Below, piece after piece: positions 16,619 through 25,972 of a stretch of 64,000 bases of DNA. The notes under the pieces are model-generated. The model was not told where the DNA came from. It did not search any database and worked only from the letters and a program-made list of their open reading frames with translations. The stretch lies in NCBI GenBank assembly GCA_965219965.1, contig OZ244796.1, forward strand, positions 1,364,001 to 1,428,000, read 5' to 3'. Every line of letters starts with the position of its first letter. Positions within the stretch are counted from its first letter, which is position 1. The stretch is from G965219965 sp965219965 (GTDB lineage: Bacteria > Pseudomonadota > Alphaproteobacteria > RS24). The position numbers were made by a program, and so were the translations under genes.

Positions 16619-19147
16619 ATGAGTGATAGCGATAACAGCAAGCCCGAAACTGGCACAGAAACGGGCAAGCGTGAGAAAAAAGCAGGCAAAACATTAAGCC
16701 TCAAGCGCACGGTGGAATCTGGCCAAGTGCGCCAAAGTTTTTCGCATGGGCGATTCAAATCAGTGGTGGTGGAAAAACGCCGCAAGCGCGTGGTCGGTCC
16801 GTCCGCGCCAACAGATATAGAAGGCGAAAGAGAAGAAACACAAGAGACACAAACCAAAAATCTCGGCGGCTTGAGCAAAAGCGAACAAGAAGCCCGCCTC
16901 GCCGCCGTGGCCGAAGCCAAATTGCGCGAAGCGGAAAAATTGCGCCAAGCCGAAATGGATACGCACAATCAAGATGACACCCCCGCCAAAGCGGTGCAGG
17001 CGGCGCAAGCTGAATTGGCGGAAACGGCGGAAGCCAAGCCTAAGCCGCTCCGCAAAGCGAGCAAGACAAAAAAAGCCCCCGCGCTTGATTTGAGCGCATT
17101 GGCGGGCGATGAAGTAGATGTGCCAGCCCCGCCTATGCCACCCGCACCTGCGTCCACACCCTCACGGCGGGGGGCAGAAAAATTGGATAAAAAAGAATTG
17201 CCGCCGCAAAAACCAGCACCGAGCAAACGCGGCGAACAGCCTAGACGGCGGTCGGGCAAGCTGACCATCAATGACGCGCTTAAAGATGAAGAACGGGTGC
17301 GGTCTATGGCGTCTATTCGCCGCCGCCGTGAGCGCGAAAAACGCCAAGCCATTTCAACCGAGCCGCGTGAAAAAGTTTCGCGCACCATTATTCTGCCCGA
17401 AACCATTACCATTCAAGAATTTGCCAATCGCATGGCCGAACGCGCCGTAGATGTTATTAAGCTGCTTATGCAACAAGGCGTGATGGCGAAAATCAATGAC
17501 ACGATTGACGCCGATACGGCTGAGCTGATTGCGGAAGAATTGGGCCATAAGGTCAACCGCGTCACCGAAGCCGATGTGGAAGATATTATTGACACGAAAG
17601 ACGACACCGAAGCCAGCAAACAGCCCCGCCCGCCTGTGGTGGCGGTGATGGGCCATGTGGACCATGGTAAAACCTCGCTGTTAGATGCGCTCCGCAAAAC
17701 CGATGTGGTGCGCGGCGAAGCGGGCGGGATTACCCAACATATTGGCGCGTATCAGGTGACAACGCCAAGCACGCAAAAGGTAACTTTCATTGACACGCCC
17801 GGCCATGCCGCCTTTACCGCCATGCGGGCGCGGGGCGCGAAAGTGACCGATATTGTGATTTTGGTCGTGGCCGCCGATGATGGCGTGATGCCGCAAACCA
17901 TAGAAGCGATAAACCACGCCAAAGCGGCCCATGTGCCAATGGTGGTGGCGGTGAATAAAATGGACAAACCTGAAGCCGACCCAACACGGGTGAAAAATGA
18001 TTTGCTGCAACATGAAATTATCGCCGAAGATATGGGCGGCGATACGCAATTTGTGGAAATTTCCGCGCTGAAAGGCGAGGGCTTGAGCGATTTGCTAGAC
18101 GCGATTTTACTGCAAGCCGATTTGCTAGAACTGAAAGCCAATCCCGATAGAAGCGCGGAAGGCATTGTGATTGAAGCCAAGCTGGAAAAAGGACGCGGTG
18201 CGGTGGCGACAATTTTATTGCAACGCGGCACATTGCGGGTCGGCGATATTTTTGTGGTCGGCGAAGAATCTGGACGGGTGCGGGCCTTGCTCAATGATAA
18301 GGGCGAGAATTTAGAAAGCGCAGGCCCCTCTGCGCCTGTGGAAGTTTTAGGCGCGGGCGGCGCACCATCGGCGGGCGATATGTTTAATGTGGTGGAAAAC
18401 GAAGCCAAAGCCCGTGAAATTGCCGATTACCGTCAACGCATGACCCGCAGCAATCGCACCGCATCGGGGGCGCGGTCATCACTTGACCAAATGCTCAAGC
18501 AATTAAAAGAAACAGACGCACAAGAAATGGCCATTGTGGTTAAAGCCGATGTGCAAGGCTCTGCCGAAGCCATTGCCCAAGCCATTGAAAAGCTCGGCAA
18601 TGATGAGGTTCGCACCCGTGTGGTTCATGCGGCGGTGGGCGGCGTGACCGAAAGCGATATAACTTTAGCCGCCGCCTCCAAAGCGCCTGTGCTGGGTTTT
18701 AATGTGCGTGCCAATAGCCAAGCCCGCACATTGGCGGAAATGGAAGGCATTGAAATTCGCTATTATAATGTCATTTATGATTTGGTTGATGATGTGAAAG
18801 CCGCCATGGCGGGCTTGCTCACACCGGATTTGCGCGAAACCACTTTGGGCAATGCTGAGATTTTAGAAGTGTTTAACATTTCCAAAGCTGGCACAAAGGG
18901 CAGCAAGGTGGCAGGCTGTCGGATAAGCGACGGGCTGGTGCGGCGCGGCGCAAAAGTGCGGCTGGTGCGCGACAGCATGGTGGTGCATGAAGGCGAATTG
19001 GCCTCATTGCGCCGTTTTAAGGACGAGGTCAAGGAAGCCAATGCGGGACAGGAATGTGGCATGGCGTTTGAAGATTATGATGATTTGAAAATCGGCGATG
19101 TGATTGAATGTTATGAAGTGGAAGAAATCGCCCGCACATTAGATTAG
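16619..19147 (+). CDS. infB: Translation initiation factor IF-2
   Basis: The 842-residue GTPase places fMet-tRNA on the 30S subunit. A long, charged, Lys/Glu/Ala-rich N-terminal region (about 1-330) contains the IF2 assembly motif (TIQEFANRMAERAVDVIK). The G domain has GHVDHGKTS, DTPGHAAF, NKMDKP and SALKGEG. The C-terminal beta-barrels and fMet-binding region follow. ATG 16619 is chosen over the in-frame ATG 16577, which would lie inside the upstream gene. The gene follows ylxR by 31 nt. Confidence 0.97.
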   Translation: MSDSDNSKPETGTETGKREKKAGKTLSLKRTVESGQVRQSFSHGRFKSVVVEKRRKRVVGPSAPTDIEGEREETQETQTKNLGGLSKSEQEARLAAVAEAKLREAEKLRQAEMDTHNQDDTPAKAVQAAQAELAETAEAKPKPLRKASKTKKAPALDLSALAGDEVDVPAPPMPPAPASTPSRRGAEKLDKKELPPQKPAPSKRGEQPRRRSGKLTINDALKDEERVRSMASIRRRREREKRQAISTEPREKVSRTIILPETITIQEFANRMAERAVDVIKLLMQQGVMAKINDTIDADTAELIAEELGHKVNRVTEADVEDIIDTKDDTEASKQPRPPVVAVMGHVDHGKTSLLDALRKTDVVRGEAGGITQHIGAYQVTTPSTQKVTFIDTPGHAAFTAMRARGAKVTDIVILVVAADDGVMPQTIEAINHAKAAHVPMVVAVNKMDKPEADPTRVKNDLLQHEIIAEDMGGDTQFVEISALKGEGLSDLLDAILLQADLLELKANPDRSAEGIVIEAKLEKGRGAVATILLQRGTLRVGDIFVVGEESGRVRALLNDKGENLESAGPSAPVEVLGAGGAPSAGDMFNVVENEAKAREIADYRQRMTRSNRTASGARSSLDQMLKQLKETDAQEMAIVVKADVQGSAEAIAQAIEKLGNDEVRTRVVHAAVGGVTESDITLAAASKAPVLGFNVRANSQARTLAEMEGIEIRYYNVIYDLVDDVKAAMAGLLTPDLRETTLGNAEILEVFNISKAGTKGSKVAGCRISDGLVRRGAKVRLVRDSMVVHEGELASLRRFKDEVKEANAGQECGMAFEDYDDLKIGDVIECYEVEEIARTLD

Positions 19148-19165
19148 CTTGCATTGGTGAAGATA

Positions 19166-19570
19166 ATGGCACGCATGAGCAAAGCACCGAGTCAAAGACA
19201 GTTGCGGGTCGGCGAATTATTGCGCCGCCGCTTGTGTGAAATTTTTGTCCGCGATGGGCTTTATGGCGCGAATATAGATACGCGGCTGATAACGGTGACG
19301 CAAGTAACCGCCACGCCTGATTTGCGCCGTGCGGTGGCGTATATTATGCCGCTTGGCGGAAAAAGCGCGGCGGATTTTGTCGCCACGCTTAATGCCGCCG
19401 CCCCGCAATTACAAACGCAAATGAGCAAAGGGCTGCGGCTTAAATATGTGCCGCAACTGGTTTTCAAAATAGATGATAGTTTTGACAATGCCGATAAAAT
19501 GACACGGCTTTTGCAAAGCGATGATGTAGCGCGTGATTTGAAAAAAGAATCCAATGATGGCACAGCCTAG
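19166..19570 (+). CDS. rbfA: 30S ribosome-binding factor RbfA
   Basis: The 134-residue RbfA helps mature the 16S 5' end and aids cold adaptation. The N-terminal SQRQLRVGELLRRRLCEIF and KH-like ITVTQVTATPDLRRAVAYIMPLGG identify the family. ATG 19166 is the likely start; TTG 19154 and GTG 19157 lie in frame just upstream. Its end overlaps the truB start by 17 nt, so the pair is coupled. Confidence 0.95.
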   Translation: MARMSKAPSQRQLRVGELLRRRLCEIFVRDGLYGANIDTRLITVTQVTATPDLRRAVAYIMPLGGKSAADFVATLNAAAPQLQTQMSKGLRLKYVPQLVFKIDDSFDNADKMTRLLQSDDVARDLKKESNDGTA

Positions 19571-20531
19571 CCCGCAAAAACAAAAAAGGGCGGTTTCGGG
19601 TTGGCTTAATTTTGACAAGGCCGATAATATCAGCTCCGCCCAAGCGGTCGGCAAATTGCGCCGCATTTTCGCCGCGCAAAAAATCGGCCATGCTGGCACG
19701 CTTGACCCGCTGGCCAGCGGGGTGCTGCCCATTGCTTTGGGCGAGGCGACTAAAACTGTGTCTTATATTATGGCGGCGGATAAGGATTATGAATTCACCC
19801 TGCAATGGGGGGTGGCGACCGATACGGATGATGCGGCGGGGGAAGTGATTGAACGCTGTGACCGCCGCCCGACAGAGGCGGACATAAAGGCCGTTTTGGG
19901 TCGCTTTACGGGGCTGATTGACCAAGCTCCGCCCGCCTTTTCGGCTTTGAAAATTGACGGCGAGCGTGCCTATGCCCGTGCCAGACGGGGGGAAAAGGTG
20001 GCATTTAAGCCGCGTAAAGTGCAGATTTTCGCGCTCAATTATCAGGCCAGCCCTGACCAGAACCATGCCCGCTTCACCATCACATGCGGCAAAGGCACTT
20101 ATATTCGTGCTTTGGCGCGGGATTTGGGCGCGGCTTTGGGGTCTTGCGCCCATATCACCGCCTTGCGGCGGACGCGGGTGGGAAGTTTTTTGCAAAAAGA
20201 TGCAATAACGCTGGCAAAATGTATGGATTTAGGCCATATTGCCGCCGACATGAACACACCGATGCGGCAAATGGAAGATTTTGCCGCCCTTGATGGGGTG
20301 CTTTTGCCTTTGCAGGCTGTGCTGGACGACATCCCGGCTTTGTCTGTAACGCAAGAAGAAGCTCAACATATAAGGCAGGGGCGTTCGGTTGCAGTGAAGC
20401 GTGAAAAAATACAGGCGGAAACATTGCAAAAAAAAGACGGCGATATTATCGCTTTGCTTGATAACCAAGCCGTCGCAATGGGTCGTTTGCATGACGGGCA
20501 ATTTTGCCCAGCGCGTGTGTTTAATTTTTAG
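19554..20531 (+). CDS. truB: tRNA pseudouridine(55) synthase TruB
   Basis: The 325-residue enzyme isomerises U55 in the T loop of tRNA. The catalytic Asp lies in GHAGTLDPLASGVLP (about residue 49), and the KxxGxxxF/Y-type cores GWLNFDKADNISS and GTYIRALARDLG are present. A C-terminal PUA-like region follows. Two adjacent ATGs (19554 and 19557) overlap the end of rbfA. Confidence 0.97.
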   Translation: MMAQPSPQKQKRAVSGWLNFDKADNISSAQAVGKLRRIFAAQKIGHAGTLDPLASGVLPIALGEATKTVSYIMAADKDYEFTLQWGVATDTDDAAGEVIERCDRRPTEADIKAVLGRFTGLIDQAPPAFSALKIDGERAYARARRGEKVAFKPRKVQIFALNYQASPDQNHARFTITCGKGTYIRALARDLGAALGSCAHITALRRTRVGSFLQKDAITLAKCMDLGHIAADMNTPMRQMEDFAALDGVLLPLQAVLDDIPALSVTQEEAQHIRQGRSVAVKREKIQAETLQKKDGDIIALLDNQAVAMGRLHDGQFCPARVFNF

Positions 20532-20549
20532 TTTAACAAGGAGAACAAG

Positions 20550-20819
20550 ATGTCGATTACACCCGAACGCAAGCAATCGCTTGTTAAGGAATATGCAACC
20601 AAAACCGGCGATACTGGTTCGCCCGAAGTGCAAATCGCCATTTTGTCAGAGCGCATTGCGAATTTGACAGAGCATTTCAAAACCCATGGCAAGGATAATC
20701 ATTCGCGCCGTGGCCTGCTGAAAATGGTAAGCCTAAGGCGGCGGTTGCTAGATTATGTCAAGGCGCGTGACGCAGAGCGTTATAAATCCCTGATAGACCG
20801 TCTCGGTATTCGCCGTTGA
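20550..20819 (+). CDS. rpsO: Small ribosomal subunit protein uS15
   Basis: The 89-residue S15 binds the central domain of 16S rRNA. Sequence blocks EYATKTGDTGSPEVQIAIL and HSRRGLLKMVSLRRRLLDYVK are diagnostic. An AAGGAG site precedes ATG 20550. The gene lies in the conserved truB-rpsO-pnp order. Confidence 0.99.
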   Translation: MSITPERKQSLVKEYATKTGDTGSPEVQIAILSERIANLTEHFKTHGKDNHSRRGLLKMVSLRRRLLDYVKARDAERYKSLIDRLGIRR

Positions 20820-20830
20820 TGGATTTTGAA

Positions 20831-20880
20831 TCCGCCTGCGGGCGGACTCACTTTGCTTGCAAAAAGGATGAGCCTTTTTG
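20831..20880 (+). promoter_or_regulatory. Two tandem hairpins between rpsO and pnp
   Basis: Hairpin 1 is TCCGCC-TGCG-GGCGGA (20831-20846). Hairpin 2 is CAAAAAGG-ATGAG-CCTTTTTG (20860-20880), a perfect 8-bp stem. In E. coli the same gap holds the rpsO terminator and the RNase III-cut hairpin that lets PNPase limit its own mRNA, so a similar control is plausible. Confidence 0.6.
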
Positions 20881-20917
20881 GAAAAATGACACGATTTGAA
20901 TGATGAATGGAAACAAT

Positions 20918-23041
20918 ATGTTTAAGGTAACGCGGGAAGAAATTGAATGGGGCGGACAGCCGCTTATTATTGAAACGGGCAAAATCGCCCGACAAGCAGA
21001 TGGCGCGGTGATGGTCACTTATGGTGATACATCTGTGCTGGCGACAGTGGTCGCCGACCGACAACCCAAAGCGGGGATTGATTTTTTCCCCCTCACAGTG
21101 AATTATCAAGAAAAAGCCTATGCGGCGGGCAAAATCCCGGGCGGCTATTTCAAACGCGAGGGACGCCCTAGCGAAAAAGAAACGCTCGTGTCGCGGCTGA
21201 TTGACCGCCCGATACGCCCGCTTTTTGCCAAAGGCTTCAAAAATGAAACGCAAGTCATTGCCACAGTGGTGAGCCATGATTTGGAAAATGACAGCGATAT
21301 TGTCGCCATGATTGCGGTATCGGCCGCGCTGACCATTTCGGGTATTCCGTTTCTCGGCCCGATAGGGGCGGCACGGGTCGGCTATGTAGAGGGCGATTAT
21401 GTGCTGAACCCAAGCATAGAAGAAACCGCCGAAAGCGCGTTAGACTTGGTGGTCGCTGGCACAGGCGACGCCGTGCTGATGGTGGAAAGCCAAGCCAATG
21501 AACTTTCCGAAGAAGTGATGCTGGGCGCGGTGATGTATGGCCATAAGGAATTTCAAAAAGTCATTGAGATGATTGTCGCATTGGCCGAAAAATGCGCCAA
21601 AGAACCCCGCGAAGTGCCAGAGGCCGATAATAGCGCGGTGAAAAAACAAATTAGCGAGCTGGTGGGCAGCGATTTAGAAGCCGCTTATAAAGAGGCCGAC
21701 AAGGTGACGCGCCAAAGCCTGCTGGCCGAAGCCCGCGACAAGGCGTTGGAAAAATTACTCGCCGATGATGCCAGCGATGATGACCGCATTGCTTGCGGCG
21801 CGGCAGTCAAAGCGGTGGAAAGCGATATTGTGCGCGGCGCGATATTGGCCAGCAAAAAGCGCATTGATGGGCGCGGGCTGGCCGATGTGCGGGCGATTGA
21901 CAGCCAAGTGGGCGTGTTGCCACGCGCACATGGCTCGGCTTTGTTCACACGCGGCGAAACCCAAGCCATGGTGGTGGCCACGCTTGGCACGGGCGATGAT
22001 GAGCAATTTGTGGACGCGCTGGAAAATACCTATAAGGAAAATTTCTTGCTCCATTATAATTTCCCCCCCTATTCGGTGGGCGAAACGGGGCGGGTTGGTT
22101 TTACCGGACGGCGCGAAATTGGCCATGGTAAGCTGGCTTGGCGGGCAATTAAGCCCATGCTGCCGGTGCGGGAAGAGTTTCCCTATACGCTGCGGCTGGT
22201 GTCGGAAATTACCGAATCCAATGGCTCGTCTTCTATGGCGACCGTGTGCGGGGCGTCTTTGGCGATGATGGATGCGGGCGTGCCAGTGAAAAAACCCGTG
22301 GCCGGCATTGCCATGGGGCTTATCAAAGAAGACAAAGATTTCGCCGTGCTGTCGGATATTTTGGGCGATGAAGACCATCTCGGCGATATGGATTTCAAAG
22401 TCGCTGGCACGGCGGACGGGATTACTTCACTGCAAATGGATATAAAAATCACCGGCATTACGGAAGAAATTATGCAGGTGGCGTTGGGCCAAGCCAAAGA
22501 AGGCCGCGCTTATATTTTGAGCGAGATGAATAAAGCGCTTGGCACAGCGCGCAGCGAAATGGGCGAACACGCGCCGAAAATTGAAACGCTGACCATAGCG
22601 CAAGATAAAATCCGCGAAGTTATCGGCACGGGCGGCAAAGTTATTCGTGAAATTGTGGAAACAACGGGCGCGAAAATTGATATTGGCGATGATGGCGTGA
22701 TTAAGGTGGCGTCTAATGATGCCGAAACCATTCGCGCCGCGATTGATTGGATAAATTCCATCGTCGCCGAGCCAGAAGTGGGCGTGATTTATGACGGCAC
22801 GGTGGTGAAGGTGATGGATTTCGGCGCGTTTGTGAATTTCTTCGGCCAACGCGACGGGCTGGTGCATATTTCGCAACTGAAAAATGAACGCGTGGCCAGC
22901 ACTTCGGACGTGGTTTCCGAAGGCGATGTGGTGAAAGTGAAGCTGATGGGCTTTGACGATCGCGGCAAAGTGCGCCTGTCTATGAAAGTGGTGGACCAAA
23001 AAACGGGCGAAGATTTGGAAGCAAAGTCTGAAGCGAGTTAG
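20918..23041 (+). CDS. pnp: Polyribonucleotide nucleotidyltransferase (PNPase)
   Basis: The 707-residue phosphorolytic 3'-5' exoribonuclease degrades mRNA, usually in the degradosome. It has two RNase PH-like domains (starting IEWGGQPLIIETGKIARQADG and GSALFTRGETQAMVVATLGTG), then KH (IREVIGTGGKVIREIVETTG) and S1 (GTVVKVMDFGAFVNFFGQRDGLVHISQL) domains. ATG 20918 matches the usual PNPase N-terminus; ATG 20900 adds six residues. The stop is only 5 bp from the stop of the convergent unknown gene, the edge of the second island. Confidence 0.97.
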   Translation: MFKVTREEIEWGGQPLIIETGKIARQADGAVMVTYGDTSVLATVVADRQPKAGIDFFPLTVNYQEKAYAAGKIPGGYFKREGRPSEKETLVSRLIDRPIRPLFAKGFKNETQVIATVVSHDLENDSDIVAMIAVSAALTISGIPFLGPIGAARVGYVEGDYVLNPSIEETAESALDLVVAGTGDAVLMVESQANELSEEVMLGAVMYGHKEFQKVIEMIVALAEKCAKEPREVPEADNSAVKKQISELVGSDLEAAYKEADKVTRQSLLAEARDKALEKLLADDASDDDRIACGAAVKAVESDIVRGAILASKKRIDGRGLADVRAIDSQVGVLPRAHGSALFTRGETQAMVVATLGTGDDEQFVDALENTYKENFLLHYNFPPYSVGETGRVGFTGRREIGHGKLAWRAIKPMLPVREEFPYTLRLVSEITESNGSSSMATVCGASLAMMDAGVPVKKPVAGIAMGLIKEDKDFAVLSDILGDEDHLGDMDFKVAGTADGITSLQMDIKITGITEEIMQVALGQAKEGRAYILSEMNKALGTARSEMGEHAPKIETLTIAQDKIREVIGTGGKVIREIVETTGAKIDIGDDGVIKVASNDAETIRAAIDWINSIVAEPEVGVIYDGTVVKVMDFGAFVNFFGQRDGLVHISQLKNERVASTSDVVSEGDVVKVKLMGFDDRGKVRLSMKVVDQKTGEDLEAKSEAS

Positions 23042-23046
23042 GGGTG

Positions 23047-23586
23047 CTATCGGCCTCTATGGGTGGCGGTGCTTATAATTTTGAATAGCTCTTCTTTGTT
23101 TTGCAGAGCCTCAATAATTTTGGGGAACATATAGGCGTCTGAGCGATTGGTTTTTTCCTGAATGCTGAGCAGCGTTATGAGAAGAATTAAAAATTTAATA
23201 CTATATTCGCCTTTCGCCTCAAGTTTTTTTAAGCGTTCAATTTCCGCATCAAGACTTTTTAGAATTTGCTCCATAGATAATTTATTGCGCTCATTATCAT
23301 CTGCGAGCGGCTGTGCTGTGTCCCATAATTTTTTTAACAGGTTGAGAAGTTGTTGACTGGCGGTGGAATCGTCGCCAGATTTTAACAACACATCAACAAC
23401 CCAGTGAATATGTTTGGGCGTTCTTACCAGCGACCATTTACCGTTTTTCAATTTTTCGCGGTAACAAATTTTAATATCATAATCCGAAAACGTGCCTGAA
23501 TAAAATGCAAGGATATAAGTTCCGTTAATTTCTATTTGACTTATCGGCTCTTGACCGTCTTTTTGCATATGGGGCAGGGTGGGCAT
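23047..23586 (-). CDS. Unknown protein linked to a DNA adenine methyltransferase
   Basis: I do not recognise this 179-residue protein. It begins with beta-like segments (ISQIEINGTYILAFYSGTFSDYDIKICYREK), has RTPKHIHWVVDVLLKSG in the middle, and ends in a charged helical region (IERLKKLEAKGEYSIKFLILLITLLSIQ). No signal peptide is seen. It lies 14 nt after the methyltransferase gene on the same strand and is markedly A/T-richer than core genes. Its place suggests a restriction-modification partner, either nuclease or regulator, but no PD-(D/E)xK motif is obvious. No good ribosome-binding site precedes ATG 23586; a second ATG is six codons in. Confidence 0.6.
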   Translation of the reverse strand: MPTLPHMQKDGQEPISQIEINGTYILAFYSGTFSDYDIKICYREKLKNGKWSLVRTPKHIHWVVDVLLKSGDDSTASQQLLNLLKKLWDTAQPLADDNERNKLSMEQILKSLDAEIERLKKLEAKGEYSIKFLILLITLLSIQEKTNRSDAYMFPKIIEALQNKEELFKIISTATHRGR

Positions 23587-23600
23587 TGATTTATATTTAT

Positions 23601-24470
23601 TTATTCAGCCGCGACAAAGTGCATGGGGTTTTCTTGCATGGTCTGTGCCAGCGCGTCTTTAAGGCGCGGCGTGGCCAGTTTCTTTAGAAAGTCGCGGTCG
23701 GAATCAATGCCGATAAATTGCCGCCCATTGTGCAAAGCGGCCACGCCCGTGGTGGCACTGCCACAAAACGGGTCTAGCACAATATCACCGCGCTGGCTGG
23801 CGGCGCGAATAATGCGGTCAAGCAAAGCAAGCGGCTTTTGAGTTGGGTGCTTGCCGTGCTTTTTTTCCTCACGCTTGGGCGTGCTAATCGCCCAAACGCT
23901 CCGCATTTGCGTATTGGGATTTTTCAGCCGATCGGTTTCGTGCCAATCGCCATTTTTCATTTCTTCATAATTAAAAATATGTTTGGCCTTTTTGTCTTTG
24001 CGCGCCCAAAGCAATGTTTCATGGCTGGCCGTGAACATGCGGCAGGAAAGATTAGGCGCAGCATTGGGTTTGAACCAGCTAATATCATTAACAAAATGCC
24101 AGCCCTGTTTTTGCAACGCAAAGCCGCACGCATAAATAGAATGATAAGTGCCAGACACCCAAAGCGAGCCATTGGGTTTTAACACGCGCCGACAAGCGGC
24201 AAGCCATTGGTCATGAAATTCAAAATCGGCCGCCACGCCCGCGCTTTTATCCCATTTGCCTTTATTGACGCTCACCCGCTTGCCCGCATGGCAGGAAAAA
24301 CCATCATTGGACAAATTATAAGGCGGGTCGGCGAAAATCAGGTCAATGGATTGGTCGGGCAGATGCGCCATAAGCGCGATGCTGTCGCCGTGATAAAGCC
24401 GCACGCCCTTGTCGCGCCAAAAAGCAAGCGGGGCGGTGGTGCTTTCAGCAAAGCCAGTTAAATCCGTCAT
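23601..24470 (-). CDS. DNA adenine N6-methyltransferase, DpnA-like
   Basis: The 289-residue enzyme has motif IV DPPY (about 48-51, FADPPYNLSNDG) before the SAM motif LDPFCGSATTG, the order of beta-class amino-methyltransferases. The stretches NLSNDGFSCHAGKRVSVNKG and APNLSCRMFTASHETLLWARK closely resemble DpnA (M2.DpnII), which methylates GATC in single- and double-stranded DNA. HPTQKPLALLDRII is also typical. Start ATG 24470 follows AAAGGGGA. No DpnM-type methyltransferase or known nuclease is beside it. The target sequence is therefore a guess; GATC would fit its near-absence from this window. Confidence 0.9.
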   Translation of the reverse strand: MTDLTGFAESTTAPLAFWRDKGVRLYHGDSIALMAHLPDQSIDLIFADPPYNLSNDGFSCHAGKRVSVNKGKWDKSAGVAADFEFHDQWLAACRRVLKPNGSLWVSGTYHSIYACGFALQKQGWHFVNDISWFKPNAAPNLSCRMFTASHETLLWARKDKKAKHIFNYEEMKNGDWHETDRLKNPNTQMRSVWAISTPKREEKKHGKHPTQKPLALLDRIIRAASQRGDIVLDPFCGSATTGVAALHNGRQFIGIDSDRDFLKKLATPRLKDALAQTMQENPMHFVAAE

Positions 24471-24828
24471 CTCGTCCCCTTTGGAATATCCCGCCAATTC
24501 TGTTTAGCCTGATTTGCACCGCCTAAATAGCCCCCAGCCATCAAATGGCGATTAAATTTGCCGCACATTATATATGTCCACATATATGTCCACCCCAGCC
24601 AGCGTGTTCCCTTTTCGTTCTTTTAGCAGGGATTTGCGGCGGCGGCAAGGCTTTGTTTGGGCATGGCGGTTGGGGGGTGGGGGGAGCGCGGGGCGCGGGG
24701 TGCGGGAAAAAGGGGTGGGCGCGGGGCGCGGAGAGGGGCGCGGCGGGTTGGCGGTGGTGCGGGAAACCGCGAAAAGTGGCGGCGCGTGGCGGAGTCGCAA
24801 AGAGAGGCGGGGTGGGCCGTGCTGTTTA
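24471..24828. repeat. Gene-free stretch with G-rich low-complexity repeats (copy A)
   Basis: The first 160 nt are ordinary intergenic DNA upstream of the methyltransferase. From about 24660 the top strand becomes strongly G-rich with little C-run counterpart, including GGGGGGTGGGGGG at 24672-24684 and several GCGGGGCGCGG-like units. GGAGTCGCAAAGAGAG (24791-24806) recurs exactly at 26023-26038, and GAAACCGCGAAAAG recurs in variant form. No credible reading frame is present. The tract could form G-quadruplexes. Confidence 0.65.
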
Positions 24829-25872
24829 TTATTTATTGGCGGCGATATTGGCCAGCATCTCTGCGACATTTATTTGTTGCGCCGCGCCGCGCTTTGAATA
24901 TCCCGTTTCTTGCGGGGCGTAAATCGCGCCCGCGGCGGTGAGCGTCACCGCATCTTTGACATCTTGCGTCACCGTTGCCGCCGTCATGGCCTTAAAAGTA
25001 TTAAGCGCGTTGGCGCGGTGTTTATTGATAATCGCATTATGAAGTTCGGCTTTATAGATGCCAATTAAAATCGCATCAAAGAAAATCAGCAAAGCTAAAA
25101 TAGAAAAGCGCGGCACATAGTGATTCCAGTTAAAGCCGCCCGCGCTATCTATGGGCGGGGCATCAAAAAAATGAAAATATGCCGCCGTCCCAATCAGGGC
25201 GGCACTCACTACACCAACCGCGCCCAGCCAAAACAAAGCATTACGATGATGGCGTTTTGTTTCATTTTGAAAATGCACAGCTTCTTTTGTAGCACTTGAT
25301 TTACTAACAGCATCGGTAGCATCGGATAGTATTTGGTCAATTTGTTTTGACTTGTTCTGCGCCCTTTTTATCGCGCCTTCTATCCGACTTTGCGAATCTT
25401 TTAGTGTGTTCTCTATATGGGTCTGTGAATTATTCAGCCTAGATTCCACCTGTTTTATGAGAGCTTCGGCATTTGTGACTGTGGTTTTACCAGATTGATT
25501 TGAGGTGATATAGGCTGAATATTGACTCAGTTCTTTTATAATAATCTGTTTTTGCGCGTGCAACGCTGTGTTACATATCTCAGCAATTTCACCAGCACCT
25601 GCAATGGTAAGATTTGATTCAAGAGCGCGGTCTATGTGCTTGCCAACAAAATCTAGGGAATTAGGAACATGTTCAAACCAATCTGGATGACGTTCAAGCA
25701 CTTCCATATAGCTGATGAGAAAAGCCTGTAACTCTTTAAGATTATCTGTCGCCGCTTTGAAAGTTTGTCCATATTGTTCTTTTTTTAAGAAGTCATCTGG
25801 ATCTATACTGACAATCCACTGAACTTTCTTTTGGAGATTGCCCCCACTAGGATATTCTTTCATTTCAGCCAT
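24829..25872 (-). CDS. Coiled-coil membrane protein of unknown function
   Basis: The 347-residue protein has a soluble N-terminal domain (1-130), a predicted coiled coil (about 134-198, ESRLNNSQTHIENTLKDSQSR and on), two membrane helices (about 212-236 and 253-273) and a C-terminal cytoplasmic domain with NKHRANALNTFKAMTAAT and GAIYAPQETGYS. This last pattern occurs in a group of uncharacterised bacterial membrane proteins. No enzymatic motif is seen. A good AAGGAGA site precedes ATG 25872. G-rich repeat tracts lie on both sides, and the GC content of the 5' half is lower than in core genes. A defence or sensor role is possible but unsupported. Confidence 0.75.
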   Translation of the reverse strand: MAEMKEYPSGGNLQKKVQWIVSIDPDDFLKKEQYGQTFKAATDNLKELQAFLISYMEVLERHPDWFEHVPNSLDFVGKHIDRALESNLTIAGAGEIAEICNTALHAQKQIIIKELSQYSAYITSNQSGKTTVTNAEALIKQVESRLNNSQTHIENTLKDSQSRIEGAIKRAQNKSKQIDQILSDATDAVSKSSATKEAVHFQNETKRHHRNALFWLGAVGVVSAALIGTAAYFHFFDAPPIDSAGGFNWNHYVPRFSILALLIFFDAILIGIYKAELHNAIINKHRANALNTFKAMTAATVTQDVKDAVTLTAAGAIYAPQETGYSKRGAAQQINVAEMLANIAANK

Positions 25873-25972
25873 TTCTTCGTCTCCTTTTTAATGGCGTGTC
25901 GATTCTGGCGTATTCTTTCAGTAAAAACTGGGCGGAGTCAATGCCATCAATTTTTTAGCGATTCCGCCGCAA

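Noticed and set aside
21755..22378. Long frame antisense to pnp
   Set aside because: Lies opposite well-conserved PNPase sequence; composition is that of a shadow frame.
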